This document shows positions 3,831 to 5,484 of a DNA stretch of 5,484 bases, piece by piece (within the stretch, counting starts at the first letter, position 1; the number at the start of each line of letters is the position of its first letter). Location: the NCBI GenBank assembly GCA_030592835.1, contig JAUVIJ010000139.1:1-5484 (forward strand), given 5' to 3'. Below the pieces are notes generated by a model. It was given only the letters and a program-made list of their open reading frames with translations. It was not told the DNA's origin and did not search any database. The position numbers and the translations under genes are program-made. Source of the stretch: Candidatus Cloacimonadota bacterium. Lineage in GTDB: Bacteria; Cloacimonadota; Cloacimonadia; Cloacimonadales; TCS61.

Positions 3831-5484
3831 TTAGTCTTCATGGTTTTCGATATATTCCTGCAGAATCATCTTTTTATTAATTTCCCAGATCACAGATATT
3901 TCCTGATTCCCTGAAGGAAAATTTATTTTCAAGGTGAAGGGGGGTTCATTTGAGCCCAATCCAAAGTGCTGTACAAATGAATGCTGATTAGTTGATCCTT
4001 TTCCTCCCTGCACTTCCCTGATCATAAGAAAATTCTCATTGGAAAGAGTCAACCGAGTACCGATCGCATCTGCATGATCCAGACCAATGATCTCAAACTG
4101 GAGCCAATTCCCAGAATTGACAGTATCATTTCTGAACAACTGAATCTTACCTCCTGCTGCTAGAATATCCAGATCACCATCATTATCTATATCCGCAAAG
4201 GCAACACCGTATCCGTTAAAATGCCGTACACCAGCCAGGTAAGTCACTTCCCTGAAAGTGTTATCCCGATTGTTCATATAAAGAAAAGATCTTCGTCCTT
4301 CATAAACATCATTGAGATATAGATCCAGAAATCCGTCATTATCGAGATCGCCCCAGGCAGGTTCGGAATGGGTTTCTTCAAAACGGATCCCTGCTGAACT
4401 TCTGATATCCTCAAACCTATAATCTGGAGCACCAGTGTTCTGATAAAGCATTGTTTTATTTGAAAAATCTAAATATCGGGGATGAGCGAGATTAGCACAG
4501 ATAAGGTCAAGATCGCCATCATTATCAAAATCTGCCCATTCTGATCCGATTGTATGCCCCCACCAGCCATCGATTTCAACTCCGCTGACCCCAAGTTCTA
4601 CAGCTTGATTTTCGAATAGATGTCCCTCTAAGTTTACCCAGAGAAAATTATCAGTTAATCTGTAATTGGAAACGAAGATATCCAGATCACCGTCGTTATC
4701 AAAATCTCCCATATTGACACCTCTTCCTGCCCGGTTCTTATTATCTGCAGGAATAAACCCTGATTCTTCCGTTTCCTCCGAAAATCTACCTTCTCCCCGA
4801 CCCCAGAAAAATTGATCGGGAAAGTAGTTATGATCTTTCTCATAATTTGCCAGGTAAATATCCAGAAAGCCGTCCTGATTTAAATCGCCACATCCAAGGC
4901 CTTCGGTTGGAATACCATTATCAGAAATTGTACTATCGTTTTCGGTTCTAAAGAATTCGCCTTTTACATTCAACCAGAGTGATTCCGGATCTTTGGTGAT
5001 GATATCAAGATCTCCGTCATTATCGAAATCTCCCCAGAGTCCGCCATTGGCTATAATGGTATCAGTAAATACCGAAGCGGTAACCTCGATGAATTCTTTC
5101 CCATAGATATTTCTGAACATCCTGGAACCATTCAGAAGGATATCCTGATATCCGTCCTGATCGTAATCACCCCAGGCAATTCTGGAAGCTCGGATACTAT
5201 CTAAACCGGAATAAGCAGTAATATCAGTGAATACTACATCGGAATATTTCTTCTCTTTCCTGGCAAAATTGAGATTAGTATGAAAATCCAGATTTTCTTC
5301 TCTCAGAATACTTTGCAGAAGAGAATCAGACCTGGGAGTATAATAATTTCTAGGATCACCGGTTATCAGAGCTTCAATAGTCGCTCCGATTGCTTCCATA
5401 TTCCTGTTTTGACCTCTTAAGGATTTGGCTAACTGATAGTAACATCTGCCCAATGTTGCCTCATCATCTACTGTTAAATCATTA
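3831..5484 (-). CDS. FG-GAP/VCBS repeat protein with ASPIC/UnbV domain (CRTAC1-like), N-terminus outside window
   Basis: The frame is open to the right edge, so 550 C-terminal residues are seen and the true start is missing; the TTG at 5453 is preceded in frame by coding-like residues NDLTVDDEAT. Numbering from the first full codon at the edge, residues 10-45 look like a TPR-type helical pair (LGRCYYQLAKSLRG). Seven FG-GAP/VCBS repeats follow, each with a calcium-binding DxDxDGxxD-type loop, near 106, 152, 200, 260, 318, 379 and 431. The third has N for the second D. Residues 460-545 are an ASPIC/UnbV domain (IGTRLTL, IREVQGGKGSTNQHS, HFGLG, INFPSG). Such beta-propeller proteins are usually secreted or on the cell surface and bind partners or ligands, but the role of this one is unknown. 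There is no sorting tail at the C-terminus (EYIENHED). Confidence 0.9.
   Translation of the reverse strand, partial: NDLTVDDEATLGRCYYQLAKSLRGQNRNMEAIGATIEALITGDPRNYYTPRSDSLLQSILREENLDFHTNLNFARKEKKYSDVVFTDITAYSGLDSIRASRIAWGDYDQDGYQDILLNGSRMFRNIYGKEFIEVTASVFTDTIIANGGLWGDFDNDGDLDIITKDPESLWLNVKGEFFRTENDSTISDNGIPTEGLGCGDLNQDGFLDIYLANYEKDHNYFPDQFFWGRGEGRFSEETEESGFIPADNKNRAGRGVNMGDFDNDGDLDIFVSNYRLTDNFLWVNLEGHLFENQAVELGVSGVEIDGWWGHTIGSEWADFDNDGDLDLICANLAHPRYLDFSNKTMLYQNTGAPDYRFEDIRSSAGIRFEETHSEPAWGDLDNDGFLDLYLNDVYEGRRSFLYMNNRDNTFREVTYLAGVRHFNGYGVAFADIDNDGDLDILAAGGKIQLFRNDTVNSGNWLQFEIIGLDHADAIGTRLTLSNENFLMIREVQGGKGSTNQHSFVQHFGLGSNEPPFTLKINFPSGNQEISVIWEINKKMILQEYIENHED

Overview
The window is AT-rich bacterial chromosome with short intergenic gaps. 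The short 3-phosphoglycerate dehydrogenase has a Lys-Lys pair where the family usually has a catalytic His, and it reads very like Bacteroides SerA. Together with an ASPIC/UnbV FG-GAP protein, this suggests an FCB-group organism (Bacteroidota, Cloacimonadota, Marinimicrobia or a relative). A Cloacimonadota-like uncultured lineage is my best guess, but it is inference from protein flavour only.

Layout from left to right. (1) Positions 1-93 hold the last 30 codons of a phosphoglucosamine/phosphomannomutase on the + strand. (2) Positions 94-444 hold no credible gene but carry four hairpin-forming palindromes; one is a degenerate copy of a REP-like repeat that reads PSWSLGTR or VPKLEL in translation. 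(3) Positions 445-984 form a minus-strand tRNA locus. A complete tRNA-Asn(GUU) with encoded CCA and its own terminator is followed by a small GIY-YIG nuclease gene. The nuclease gene lies between two perfect 67-bp direct repeats. Each repeat looks like a tRNA 3' end (T-arm plus GCCA) joined to the same trailer and terminator that follow tRNA-Asn. (4) Positions 1050-1976 hold serA on the minus strand. (5) Positions 1977-2116 hold a near-symmetrical divergent promoter region. (6) Positions 2117-2482 hold a small membrane-anchored pseudopilin-like protein on the + strand, ending in a strong terminator. (7) Positions 2539-3819 hold folC, whose start codon lies only a few bases past that terminator's T tract. 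(8) Positions 3831-5484 hold the C-terminal part of an FG-GAP/VCBS-repeat protein with an ASPIC/UnbV domain on the minus strand, convergent with folC and running off the right edge.

The metabolic genes are housekeeping: serine biosynthesis, folate polyglutamylation and hexosamine or mannose phosphate metabolism. They do not form one pathway, although serine and folate meet in one-carbon metabolism. The most interesting part is the tRNA-Asn / GIY-YIG locus. It looks like a very small mobile element of about 359 bp per unit that carries, or has captured, a tRNA-3'-end-plus-terminator cassette. The second point of interest is the terminator that nearly touches the folC start codon.
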